Positions 25,301 through 64,000 of a stretch of 64,000 bases of DNA are shown piece after piece. Under the pieces are notes generated by a model. That model did not search any database, was not told the DNA's origin, and worked only from the letters and a program-made list of their open reading frames with translations. Source of the stretch: Gymnogyps californianus (Eukaryota; Chordata; Aves; Accipitriformes; Cathartidae); NCBI RefSeq assembly GCF_018139145.2, contig NC_059477.1, positions 38,260,502-38,324,501 on the forward strand. Direction: 5' to 3'. The position numbers and the translations under genes are program-made. Numbering within the stretch: position 1 is the first letter of the stretch; the number at the start of each line of letters is the position of its first letter.

Positions 25301-28300
25301 GGAAAAGATATCTGATTCTGTAACATAGGAAACAAACTAAAAAAAATGAATTAAAGCTACAATTGTAGAATAATTTACATTGAAATACTGTTCAGGGCAA
25401 TGAACTATTAGGACTTCAGGAATTTCAAGATGATTAGAATAACTAAATATATGCAGAAAATCATCACATCTCTTTCACAAAGGCTTAACATCTTCTGAAA
25501 AGTGTCAGATAAGACACATTAGGGCAGTACAATGTATGAACCCAATCACACACACACAGACAAAACCTGAAGAAGGTCACTGCCTTTTTATGACAGACAT
25601 ATTTTCAGACTGCCTATTGAACTACAAAACCCTACAGGATAGATACGGGTTTTTGAACAGCTGTAGCTCACCACAGCCAGTCGAAAGGCTACCAAAAGAC
25701 CATGGGATGTCCAGCCTGGGGAAGCACGGGCTTCACACCAGCCTTGGGGAGCTCCCACGCAGCATGGCTTTTACTGCACAGTGACTCTGATTATGCTGTA
25801 CAAAGAATCCTGGTATAGTCTTACTACATAAAAGAAGTTCAAATGACTATCAAGGATCTATAATTGGAATATTGTGACTCCTGCAGTAAGGACAGCAGTG
25901 CGGCGTTGCATACTTTCATGCCTTATGCTATTTCAACAAATGGGCTCTGATCAGTGGAGGATGCACTGGCCACCTTAAAACTACCTGGATGCTACACTCC
26001 CCCTACTATGAAAAGCAGCAAATACAAGCAGACTTTTAAAGTAGAGCATTTACGAGTGTACACACTAACAAGTGCAGGTTATGCACACATTACATTTTTG
26101 GGTGGGGTAGGAGGAGAAGAGAGATGTTAGGATCAACAGACATGCCTGGAGAAGGGCAACCTTAACCTAATACACAAGGCAGACCTCCCATCCCACCTCA
26201 CTCTCACCAGTCTATTCTTCCTTAAGGACATCTCTTCTGACATACTGTTATAAGATGTGGCAGACCCCCTCCCAGTATGTGGGAACATTACTTGAGCACT
26301 GCTTCCTTTTCCTTTTAAAAAGAAAATTGGTTATGGACCTCTAACAGCTCAAAACAATAACGTGACTCTAGCTGCTATACTTCTGTAAGTTTGAGGTTCC
26401 TGATTTACAAAATACTTATTTTCATATCATATTTCACCAAATGTGCAGAAATTCTCTTGGGCAACTCCCAAATTGATATTGAGCTCCTCCCTCCAACCTT
26501 TTTCAAGGCTTCCAGAATATTTATCCAATTCCCGTAGGCTATGGGAGCTAGCTCCCACAGAAGATGAGGCTTGCTAACTATACGGCAACAAGTTCTGAAC
26601 AAGGATGTCCGCTACACAACTAACACCAAAGCTCTTAACAAGATCTGGGCTTCAGAATCAACAGATAAAAATCTTGGGGTTTTTTTTTTTCTATTTTAAG
26701 CTCACAGTGGCAGCGTATAATTCCAGCAAAGGTCTATTTGCTGTGCTTCACACTTGCCAACGTTGGGAACTACTGTTTGAAATTCAAGACTCACGTGAGT
26801 CACCAGGAAGCACGTATCCCACTAAAAAGGGCCACCTACAACCTATATAATGCCATTTGCCAACCTTAGAGGACACCTCAACTGAGTTATCAGCACGCTG
26901 CTGTCACACGCCGTACAACAGTGATCACCGTGGTGTCTCAGGGAAAACTCTCCCCATTAAATTATCAAGATCCCCTCAGACACACAGGCAGAAAACCATT
27001 TTAGAGACTTGCTCCAGCAAAACGCAGTGCGGGACACACTCATTGCATCTGAACAACAACATAATTCCCCTCTGGAAAGAAAGTTCACTTACCTGGCACT
27101 GCTTTTCTTTAAGATGCTTTGCCTACCTGTACACTTACACTGGAAGCATGTCTATATGGAAACACTGCAGGCACAGTATCCATAAGGACATGTCTAAGCT
27201 TTCACTGAATTTTTTAAGATTTCATGAAAGGAAAAGCGGAATAAACCTTCTCTTTTACTCTCAAATGAAGTCACAATATTTTCCATATCCTCTTTCTTGC
27301 CAATGAAAAATAGAAGGATGGGGCTGTGAATTACTTTACATATAGACAACATACCCCAGAGGAAAACCAGAGTTTACCCATATCTGTATCAGTTTCTCAG
27401 GTGAAGGTGCAGGCTGCTCACCTAAACGAAGGGGAAGAGCAGCCTCCTGGTTGGAGTAAGACCTGTTACAAGTGTGAATGGAGCTCCAAGCAGCTGCTCT
27501 AACCGTCATAGGAACCAATACATTTTGCTTGAGTCTGACACACAAGCCCAGATACAGTCAATTATACAGGGAAACGGTCTCCGAGCTGACAGTGCACCCT
27601 GTCACCTCTCAGTCAGAGGTACGGATACTTGGTTATACTTTCTGAACACCATGAAAGAAAGGCAGTGCATGATAATGTCAGGGCACGAGGTCTGCTGCAA
27701 CTTTCCTATCAGATGTGACTGCTCTCACACCCAGCAACGATGTGCCCTTCAAAGGTTCATTGCCAGCCCATACCAGGGCTCCACTGCCCTTAGACTGGGA
27801 TACCCTGTTAGCCATGTGGGTGACGCACAAACCTTACAGTCATCAATGGAATTAAAACTTCGTATCTTAACATTGCCTCCTGCTCTTTGGACAGAGCAAG
27901 ACCGTTGAGGCTCCCGGCCTGATTTAGGTGTTGGCCTGTTACAGAGCTCCGTGTATGGTGCACACACACAAGTCACCAGATTTAGACATCGGCACATCTA
28001 GGCATGTCGATGCAGGTGGAAACCCATTCCCCGAGGCTCAAGTGCAAGCCCTTCCCAACCTCTTCAGCTATTCAGGTGGCTGAACACTGATCTGTTGAGC
28101 AGATCACCTCTTCAGCTAGTGCTGTTGTGAATCTACATGTGCTTATCTTATTCTGTTTATCTCTAACGAATCATCAAACACCTACTTATGTGACACAAGA
28201 TTGCTGCTTGTGCATTACCAACAGGAAACACAAGTGAGAAACTGTTTGACTACACAGCTTTTTTTCTGAAATCTTTTGAGGTGCCAACTCTTGTAACGTT

Positions 28301-31300
28301 CAAAATTGTTTATTTAAGATTCAGAAAAATTCAGTGACCAGCTTGTATAATCCTTTTTTTTGCTCCAGTTTGAACACTCACTTAAAAAGAGCTTAACAGT
28401 GATCCTAAATTAATATATCCCTTGAGTTTCCATGGCAGTTTCAGACCTTCCTTTCTACTCACCTGTGAAAATGAGTTTTTACTCAGAGTAACTATACATC
28501 AGTTCTGATACTATACGTATTGTGTATATGTACATATCTTGGTATTTAAAAATTACTTTTTTTTTTGGACAGAAATGGATCATTATTAGGTTTAGTAGCA
28601 GTAGTGGAGGTAGTAGTATCATTATCTTCTTTCCAGAAAAAACTCATTCAACATCCTCTTGAGGCCAGCAGACAATTCCCTCTATTCAAGCACTACTTTT
28701 GAAGACCACTGTCAGAGGTCATGAGAGTCACAACATGTACTAAGTGATGTGCAGCTGGCACAGGGAAGCAAAAAGATGCTTTATGCTTCTCTGCTCCTTT
28801 TTGTCATCTTACAATACGGGCACTAAATTAGACACCATTATTTTCATCAGATCTGTATTTCATACATGTGGAGACGGTAAGCGCGATAAATTAGAGAACT
28901 AGGATGATAAATTATCATTCCCTCCGTCACCCATACTTCTGCCCATCTAAGACTTGAAAAATTCCAAATGCCTCAATATCTTTGCAGAGATGCCCAGGGC
29001 TAGACAGACAAGATTCACTGTTGGTCTGCTTGTTCCACGTGAAAAATGTCTTTATTTTTAAGGCTGATTACCTTGAGGACCTTTTATTATCCCTGACATT
29101 TCTCTCCTTTATCATCTTCTCATCCTCCAAAAAGGGGGATGCACGAGAAGATACTTGGTTTTATTCTGATACATTATGCACTTTCATGTGGAACAAATTT
29201 TCTGAAATGTGTTTACACCAAATTTTATTACATATGTGACCGTGCTGATTCTGGTCACTAAGATCTTGACAAAAATAAAATAATTACTCTTATATTAGGA
29301 CCTTCTCCACAATCGCACTGACAGATGATAAACTTAGGTAGAAGTTTTAAAAGCATTCCACTACAGAGCTTTCCTTCTGCACACATCAAACCCCATGACT
29401 GTCTTGGAAATGAAAGCCCAATTAAAAAATGCACATCAAAATAAATATTCTCAAATGCACTTCCTAGTGTGTTTATCAACAGGACTGTATTCATGTTGGC
29501 AATCTTAGTTGTGCGGAATGACTAATCAAAGTAGCAAGAGCATCATCCATCTCAATGTGTCATTTTGAACTTTTGCTGTCATAATTTAGTGTTTATGCAA
29601 ACTCTTGCATAGAGCAAGAGGCCTATCACAAGGCAGAGACTCCACTGCACTGTTGTTACGTGTAAATATACTAGTATAACCTCTGTGGAAAAAAAAAGAT
29701 CCATTAGACACAATTATATAAAGTTTGGCACAAATGCTTTTTTTCATAGGTTTTGCGTTGAGCTTCTCCATTCAGCAAAGAATTTAAGATCCTAGTTTGT
29801 GATGGAGCACATCATGTCACCCTTCAAGCTTATATGTATTTTTTTTTTCTGTTGAATGAAAATGTGGGTAATGAAAGTAAAAAGAGACATAGAGCTGTAT
29901 CATGGTCACCCAGGAACCTGGAACCATTCCTTAGCCTAAGAGTAAAAAGTAAATGAACAGTGTATTTCAGGGTTAGATTTATCAGAAGTTCCATTTCCCT
30001 GAATAATTTTAATACCTGATATTTATGGAACGCACAAACTGCTTCACATTGCTAAAAAATTATTAGTACTGCGGAAGAAAAATTTTACCCTGACGAATTC
30101 AGTGAAATAGTACACTACTAGCATTTCACATGAAATGTCATTAGTATCTTCAGGAAAGCAACCACAAAAAGCCTTGCAACTATACCCTGAAGAGACAGAT
30201 GTTTTAATCAGTGACACAGGCATATTTATCCAAATTTTTTTCTTCTAAGCTTATGTCAACTTAAAACACACATGAATCTGTGGCATTAATAACAGCAAGA
30301 AGGCTGTGGAAATGTAGAAAGTTACAAATTTTTGTTGTTCCTTGTAAAAGTTTATAGAATTTCCTGCCCAAAATTATTTTACTGAATTTATGAGGATGCA
30401 CGTATAGGTTATTGATCAGGTTCTCAGTCTTTAATCCTCCAGCTTCTTGTGTGTTTCTCACAGCTACAGAGCCTGGGGATTCTGGGGCTGTTAAGGGATT
30501 GTGAGAAACAGTTCCTATGGAGAACCTTGGTAAAGTGAAAAACAAAAAACCAAAAAATCCATTGGGGATTATTACACGATGTGTAATTTAAAGATCTTTA
30601 AGGCATGGCAGTGGTAGAGCTCAATATCTCCATCAAAATTCTGCCTATAAACTTAAGACCAGATTCTGATCTAATATCCAATATCTAATAGCTCCACTGA
30701 CATCAACGGTGTATTTCTAAGAAAATAAATAAATTTAATTTTTTAAAAAAGTAACTTACACTTAAGCAAGTGTAAAGTAAATAAAAATGTCTCACTGAAA
30801 GGAAACATGAGACTTCACAATAAAAAAAAAATTTCATCAGGTCCATATAAGAGTTCATGATTTCAAACTCATGTTACTTGTATACCCACTAGTTAAAATC
30901 TAGTTCTACCTGAGTATTAAAGATATGAGATTCTCTGCCAGAAAACAAACAGTAAAGTTTCTGAAAAGACCAACTACTTACACCTCATAACAACTGTAAT
31001 AATTATGCAAAAATTGAGGGCCAAATCCATCTCTGATGATGTCAGCAGAATAAAGGCAGAACCTGTGGAATCATAGCTGTATGGTATGAAACTATTTAAT
31101 ACAGTATTTTTATAGAAAATAAAATAGTTTTAAAATTCTATTGACATAATATACAGCTATACACCTAAGTTATCCAAACATGTGCAGAGCTGCAAAAACA
31201 TTCAAATAGAAGTTGTATAAAAAGCAAAAATTGTCATTAAGAAAAGGAATTTATCCATTTGTACAATGTTCTTTCCCTCCAATTTGCTCTTCTTTAGTTT

Positions 31301-31839
31301 TCATTTTATAAGTTAAACTTAAAAATTAGTCAACACACTGAATTAAGTATGTAGATTTTCATTTAAATAAATCAGTCAACAATTTTTTTATAAAGTATTT
31401 AACACTTCATTGTAGAAACATAGGCAAAATGACTATTATAACCAAAATGAAAAATACTGTTCAATTTAAAAAAATGTACTTAAACAAGAACCTGAAAAAG
31501 TTTATGATATGCATAACATTGTTCAAGCAAAATTGCACTAGTATTACATAAATCAAGAGTTTTATAAAGGCCCCAATATGGCAAAGTTTAGAAATAGGTA
31601 GTATGCATGCACAATAGTACAACAAAAATCTTTTATAAAACAGCAGTTATTTTTGTAATGCTTGTACAAAGGGAATAAAGAGCAACCACAAACATATTTA
31701 ATCTGTTAGGTTAATATATTATGATAGCTAAAAGTCAGTCATGTCTAGCAGAGGAAGGAAGAGTCCTCCACAGTATATGTGTGAATAAGTCTTTTGTGCC
31801 TTTAAAGTTATGTATAAAATATTTCGATTCAGTTCAAAC
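22301..31839. other. Intergenic DNA downstream of LRP1B, no gene seen
   Basis: The region is mostly AT-rich. Open frames reach 149 and 144 codons (26857-27306 and 27474-27908), but they lack domains and look like chance. Homeodomain-like TAATTA/TTAATTAG words cluster near 24940-25075. A possible old repeat is at 30655-30725. Confidence 0.55.
30655..30725. repeat. Possible ancient amniote interspersed repeat fragment
   Basis: GACCAGATTCTGATCTAA followed by AGCTCCACTGACATCAACGG resembles the same old sauropsid repeat as at 36090-36200 ('CAGATTCTGATC' and 'CTCCACTGA-TCAA'). Short and diverged. Confidence 0.35.
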
Positions 31840-33085
31840 CTGAAAGAAATTGTATTCTTTATTTCCATCAAAATTAAAAAAGGTGAGTCAGATTTTTTCC
31901 TCTTAGCAACAACAGAAAGCAGACCAGGTCAGAGCAAGTGCTGGAAACTGATACTGATGCTTTTCACTTTCGATAATTGGATTTTGATATTTAACCCAGA
32001 CTATTGAAACTCGGGCTTAGGTAAGGTTTCACTAATATGCAATTTGGTTATGTTTTACCTCCGCAATATCACAGTTTATCTTCATTTAAAGAAACTGCTG
32101 TGTTTTGTATTCTTTAATATCTCTAAACAGGTATGACTTTTTTGTGATTGTCAAAACTGAATGTTGTGATCATCTGTGTGTGCTTAAGGTTTGGGGTTTG
32201 GTTTTTTCCCTACTGCTTGGTATGTGTTGGGGAATTATTAATCCATAAGTAATGCATGTGATTAAGTGAATAAACATATAATGCATGTGTAGGCAATGCC
32301 CTCTTGTGCTCTAGGGTGGCTACTGTCCTACAGGACTGTTGGAGTTCATATGCTTTGTCCCACAGCAAGTAAGGTTTCAGCTTCCAAGATATATCGTTAC
32401 TATGTTCTATAAGGTTTTAATAAATACAAAGCTTGTTTACATGGTATATATGTTTAGTATATCATGTACAGTCACTGAATTTCTGAAACATAATCATTGT
32501 GTTCATGCAGATCATTAGATGTTTCATTTCTATAGTCTTGTTTACTTCTTGGCAACCTAAAGCTAATTTAAAAGCAAGTTATGTTTGTTTGTGAAAAGTT
32601 ATCTAGCTTTATCAGGATCTGAAGAGAAATTCTAATGGGCACAAAGAAGAGAGTAGACCATTCAATCATTCTTTCACCATTTAAAATAAACAAAATTACA
32701 CACTGTACTACAGCTTCCAGACTACATAATGAAAAAGTGCAGATACCATCTTCATCGATTAAGTAGAACCAAAAAAGTTCATAGAAAATAGATTGCTCAT
32801 TTTCACGCTACAAACGAATATGTTGTTTGCAATTTTAACAAATTTAAAGGTGTGTTATTTCAGCAGCATTGTTGTAAATTGTACCGTAGTGCAGTTTCTT
32901 CGTCATAAAAATACCTTACAAATGGTCAGTCAAAAGTCATCAGCAAAAGAAAAACCCAGAAAACAATCAACCAAACAAAAAACAGAGGTAATGCTGATGC
33001 CAAAACAATTATAATACTGTTGGTACATAGAAAAGTAATCCTTATATTTTATACATTTATACAGAGTATAAAAGGTAACAGCAGA
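31840..33085 (-). other. LRP1B: Probable LRP1B 3' untranslated region
   Basis: This stretch lies directly after the stop codon on the minus strand. It is AT-rich, has no long open frame on the coding strand, and contains no recognisable repeat, as expected for a 3' UTR. The lower end is an estimate set about 20 bases beyond the first canonical AATAAA on the minus strand (complement of 31858-31863). ATTAAA variants occur on the same strand at 32112-32117 and 31697-31702, so shorter or longer ends are possible. Confidence 0.4.
31858..31863 (-). terminator. Candidate poly(A) signal for LRP1B
   Basis: The plus strand reads TTTATT, giving AATAAA on the minus strand about 1.2 kb past the stop codon. 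I found no other exact AATAAA on that strand between here and the stop codon. No transcript evidence is available. Confidence 0.35.
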
Positions 33086-60884
<27,799 letters not shown>

Positions 60885-63800
60885 CTATTCAAAACAAAGA
60901 AAACTATTTTATGATAAAAATAAACAAACACTAAAGCAATAATCAGCACTTTAAAGATAGATGTATTTATCATAACATCAGCAAGTTTTAATGTATGAGT
61001 CCAACTACATTTCTTTAGACACTAATAAAACATGCCTTTGCAAACATTGCTTGAATTAAGAACTTTTAAAAAATAAAACTTAGCACTGTAAGATATGGAC
61101 ACCTCAAAAACTGCATCTATGCATTTTACACTTGTGCATACATGGCCATTGACTCTTTATTTGGTAATTATTTTAAAAGATGGTCTTAAGTAGGAATTTG
61201 AGATATGACTAAGCTCTTCAAGTCATCCTGCCAAGATGGGTTCTTCCAGTTGCAGAGGATAAATGTTTGTATAATCAACATTCATGCCTCTTCAGAATGC
61301 ACTCCTTTATTCTCAAACCTACAAACCTTTATATATAAGCACATGAATAAACAAATATTTACTAATGCGCTAATAGCCAGCTTTACATAACAATTTTTAC
61401 TAAAACACAAATATATGTGCCTGTTTTCTTATCGTACCCCTCTCACAAAATAAATACTGTAACATAAAAATTGCTGTCTTGCATCAGACCAAAGATGCCT
61501 GTAATGTCAATATTCAATGTCTGAAAAGTAGTGAACATCTAGGGATGAACATTTGCACAAAATGAACTCCTATTTATAGCTTCTTTTTAAAGGGTTTTAA
61601 AATAGTGTTTAAAACCCGATGCGTCTTCCTCCTATGATTCTTCCCTATTGTAATTTTCCCATTTTATTCCTTATCTAAATCTCATGTCTAAAGGATTTAT
61701 AGCTTTGTTACAATTCCACTGTTTTAATAAACTCTTCCACTTTTCCCTGACTTTTTTCTTAAGGCTTATCTTCTTTAAAACAAACTTCTAGATCCCATAA
61801 ATGTTCTTCCATCTCCTGACTTTGCTTTTATATCTCATTTGTAATCTTCTCTTCAAGTAAATGACCTGATGTGTCCAACTAGCCATCTCCCTTCTCACTT
61901 CCTAATAATCTATTCTCATTCTTGTTTATCTCTTACAAAACATTATTTTTCCCCCCACCCTCCTTCTCTTTGCTTTCATTCAGCCTTCAGGGTTTTCTTA
62001 AACTTAGAGAAAACAGACCGAGTTTAACCCTTTTCTTCTTCCTGGCTTCCTGGTAAGGAAAGAGATAAAGATTAATCGGGACCTGAGGACAGTTCTGAAA
62101 TAAAGGGGCAGACAGGATGGTCTTCATTTGAATCATAAGGAACTCAACCTGCTGGCAAGTACAATCAAGAGCTTAACTGGGTCACTGCAGAGTAAGGGAC
62201 AGCTGACACGCAAAGACTCATCCCTTTGAGTAAAGTCACAGACATACCATATCTCTGAGTAAAGGACTGTGCATAGGCTAGCAATAGTCAAATAGTAAAC
62301 AGGTATCAGGCAGAACAAAAAGAATGCCTCGTAAGTAGACTACAGAAAACCAAAACAGTAACACACGTGCTTCGCACAAATAGTAAAAGTCTAAGAATTA
62401 AGATGGAGAACCAAAATGTCTAGTCTTGAATGGGAACATCAATATCATTGGCTATAGCAAATTTGGAAAAGGAAGACAACTAATGGGCTGTTGTAAAACT
62501 AATACACATTTCCTTGATATCTAGTCTTTGCCGGTGACAGAATAGGGCTACGTGTTAAGAAGTGTTAAAGTCAATCCGATTAGCAAGGTAACTACATAAT
62601 GTAGTGTATCTGTGATGCAGAAGCCCTTTGGACCGGAATTACAGGCATAAACAGGAAAAATGGCCTATTAGATTTTATTATTGACAGCCCAGTCAAGATA
62701 ATGATACGACTGTAGAATCCGAAAGAGATGAGAGAAAGTCAGGGAATATGTTAATGATGAGAAACTCCAGTTATCCCCATATTTACATTTGAAAAACTTC
62801 ACACCATGCCATAAGGTAGGAACGAACTTCTTATATAGAAAAAATCCTACTCCATGGAGGGGTGGGTTAGCGAGCACACAAGAGAAGTTATGCTTGACTT
62901 GGGCCTGACTTGGTTTAAAACATGAAGAAGAGCCAAAATCCTAAGTAGCCAAATGAAATAACATTTAAGGGTTACTTTTCCATAATAATTCTCTCTCGTC
63001 TTCATACTGATCTACCAGAAAATCCTTACCGCTGCCTGATTTACTGATGCATTATGACTAGGTCCCGTCCTTGCTGTCTTTTGTCTCATTCATTGTTTCC
63101 TCATTTTAATACGATGTCTGGTGTAGGTATCCACAACTACTTTCACATTTGCCTCCTGATGTCTTTTACCACAGCTGCATCCAAAGCTCTGAAATGTGCA
63201 ACCCTTCTTACCTTTTTTTTGTTTCTTCTCTATTTAGTTGACTGGCTCATTAAAGTAATGTAGATTAAACTAAATATTCCATAAACCCCACAATTCTAAT
63301 TTTCTTCTGGTCTACCTTTGTTTTAATACTATGCAATTATTTAATATCATATTCGTTGGAGGATTTTTCAATGCAAGTGAAGCACCCTCATTTTTTCTAC
63401 TCTCTCTGATTCATGCAGAATGATTTATTTATTCTTTTCCCTTCACTTACTCTTCTTACATGAAACCCTTCACATAATTCTTTTCTATATTTTCTATTTT
63501 AAGCTATGCTAATTTAAAGTGTTTTGCAAATCATCCTAAAGGCCATGAGATCAGTTAGTCTCTTCCTCTAATGAGTACAGCAAGAACAAAACCATTGACT
63601 TAAAAATAGCTCCAACCAGTTTAATATGCATCAGCCTGGTTATTCATATCTGTCCCCTGTGATGTAAACATTAAATCAAAGATGTTGAACTCAGATGTTA
63701 GCACAGACTCTTTTTGTTTTTCCCCATGTATACACTTGTATTTAAATTTCTGCCCCCAAGCCAGGAGGTTTCACATAATCCTTCATCTGAATCAGTGTTT

Positions 63801-64000
63801 CAGTAAAAAAGATAAAATAAAATAGTGATAGAACATAGATCTGGTGGTCTGAAATCAGTTTTTATTATTAATACTCCTCTATTTTTTAAGATGATGCGGC
63901 AATGATATTTTCCTAGTTTGTAAAAAAGATTATTCTATTCTTTGCTAATGTATGCTTATAAATATGCCAAATTGCTGACAGTTATATGAAAATTTAATAC
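60885..64000 (-). other. LRP1B intron, continues beyond the window
   Basis: This runs upstream (in gene direction) of the first visible exon, whose acceptor ends at 60885-60886. No cysteine-rich in-frame stretch with splice sites was found in these 3.1 kb, so the preceding exon lies past the right edge. Confidence 0.8.

Noticed and set aside
26857..27908. Two adjacent plus-strand frames of 149 and 144 codons
   Set aside because: They have no recognisable domain, no promoter or splice context, and an amino-acid composition like translated random sequence.

Overview
This window looks like vertebrate nuclear DNA, most probably from a non-galliform bird. The genes are split by GT-AG introns, the non-coding DNA is AT-rich, and there are CR1-like LINE remnants plus two copies of an LTR of a kind I associate with bird genomes. 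The bird assignment is inference; the vertebrate assignment is firm.

The only gene I can support is the 3' end of LRP1B (low-density lipoprotein receptor-related protein 1B), on the minus strand. Nine consecutive coding exons were placed by hand: 60723-60884, 56143-56317, 55415-55519, 53241-53354, 41711-41787, 39476-39566, 36909-37053, 35781-35879 and 33086-33226 (stop codon at 33086-33088). All eight internal introns have GT-AG ends, and every split codon rejoins in frame. The joined fragment is 368 residues. It holds the end of one EGF-like repeat, five complete EGF-like repeats, a short juxtamembrane stretch, one membrane-spanning helix and a 132-residue cytoplasmic tail with two NPxY motifs. 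A 99-bp exon encodes the 33-residue tail insert that LRP1B has and LRP1 lacks, which settles the paralogue. Exons further upstream lie beyond base 64000.

Bases 60885-64000 are intron of the same gene. The largest complete intron (41788-53240) carries a solo LTR in antisense orientation. The region below 33086 is the 3' UTR, with a candidate poly(A) signal near 31858, and then about 31 kb of apparently intergenic DNA. That part contains a second, closely related solo LTR (11972-12570) with a perfect 5-bp target duplication, a probable older LTR (5856-6674), CR1-like remnants, and simple repeats with Z-DNA, G-quadruplex or cruciform potential. Several low-GC stretches have a texture that could be conserved regulatory DNA. 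No tRNA, rRNA, CRISPR array or second protein gene was recognised. I found no convincing undescribed system; the best leads are the skippable tail exon, the intronic antisense LTR and the candidate conserved non-coding blocks.
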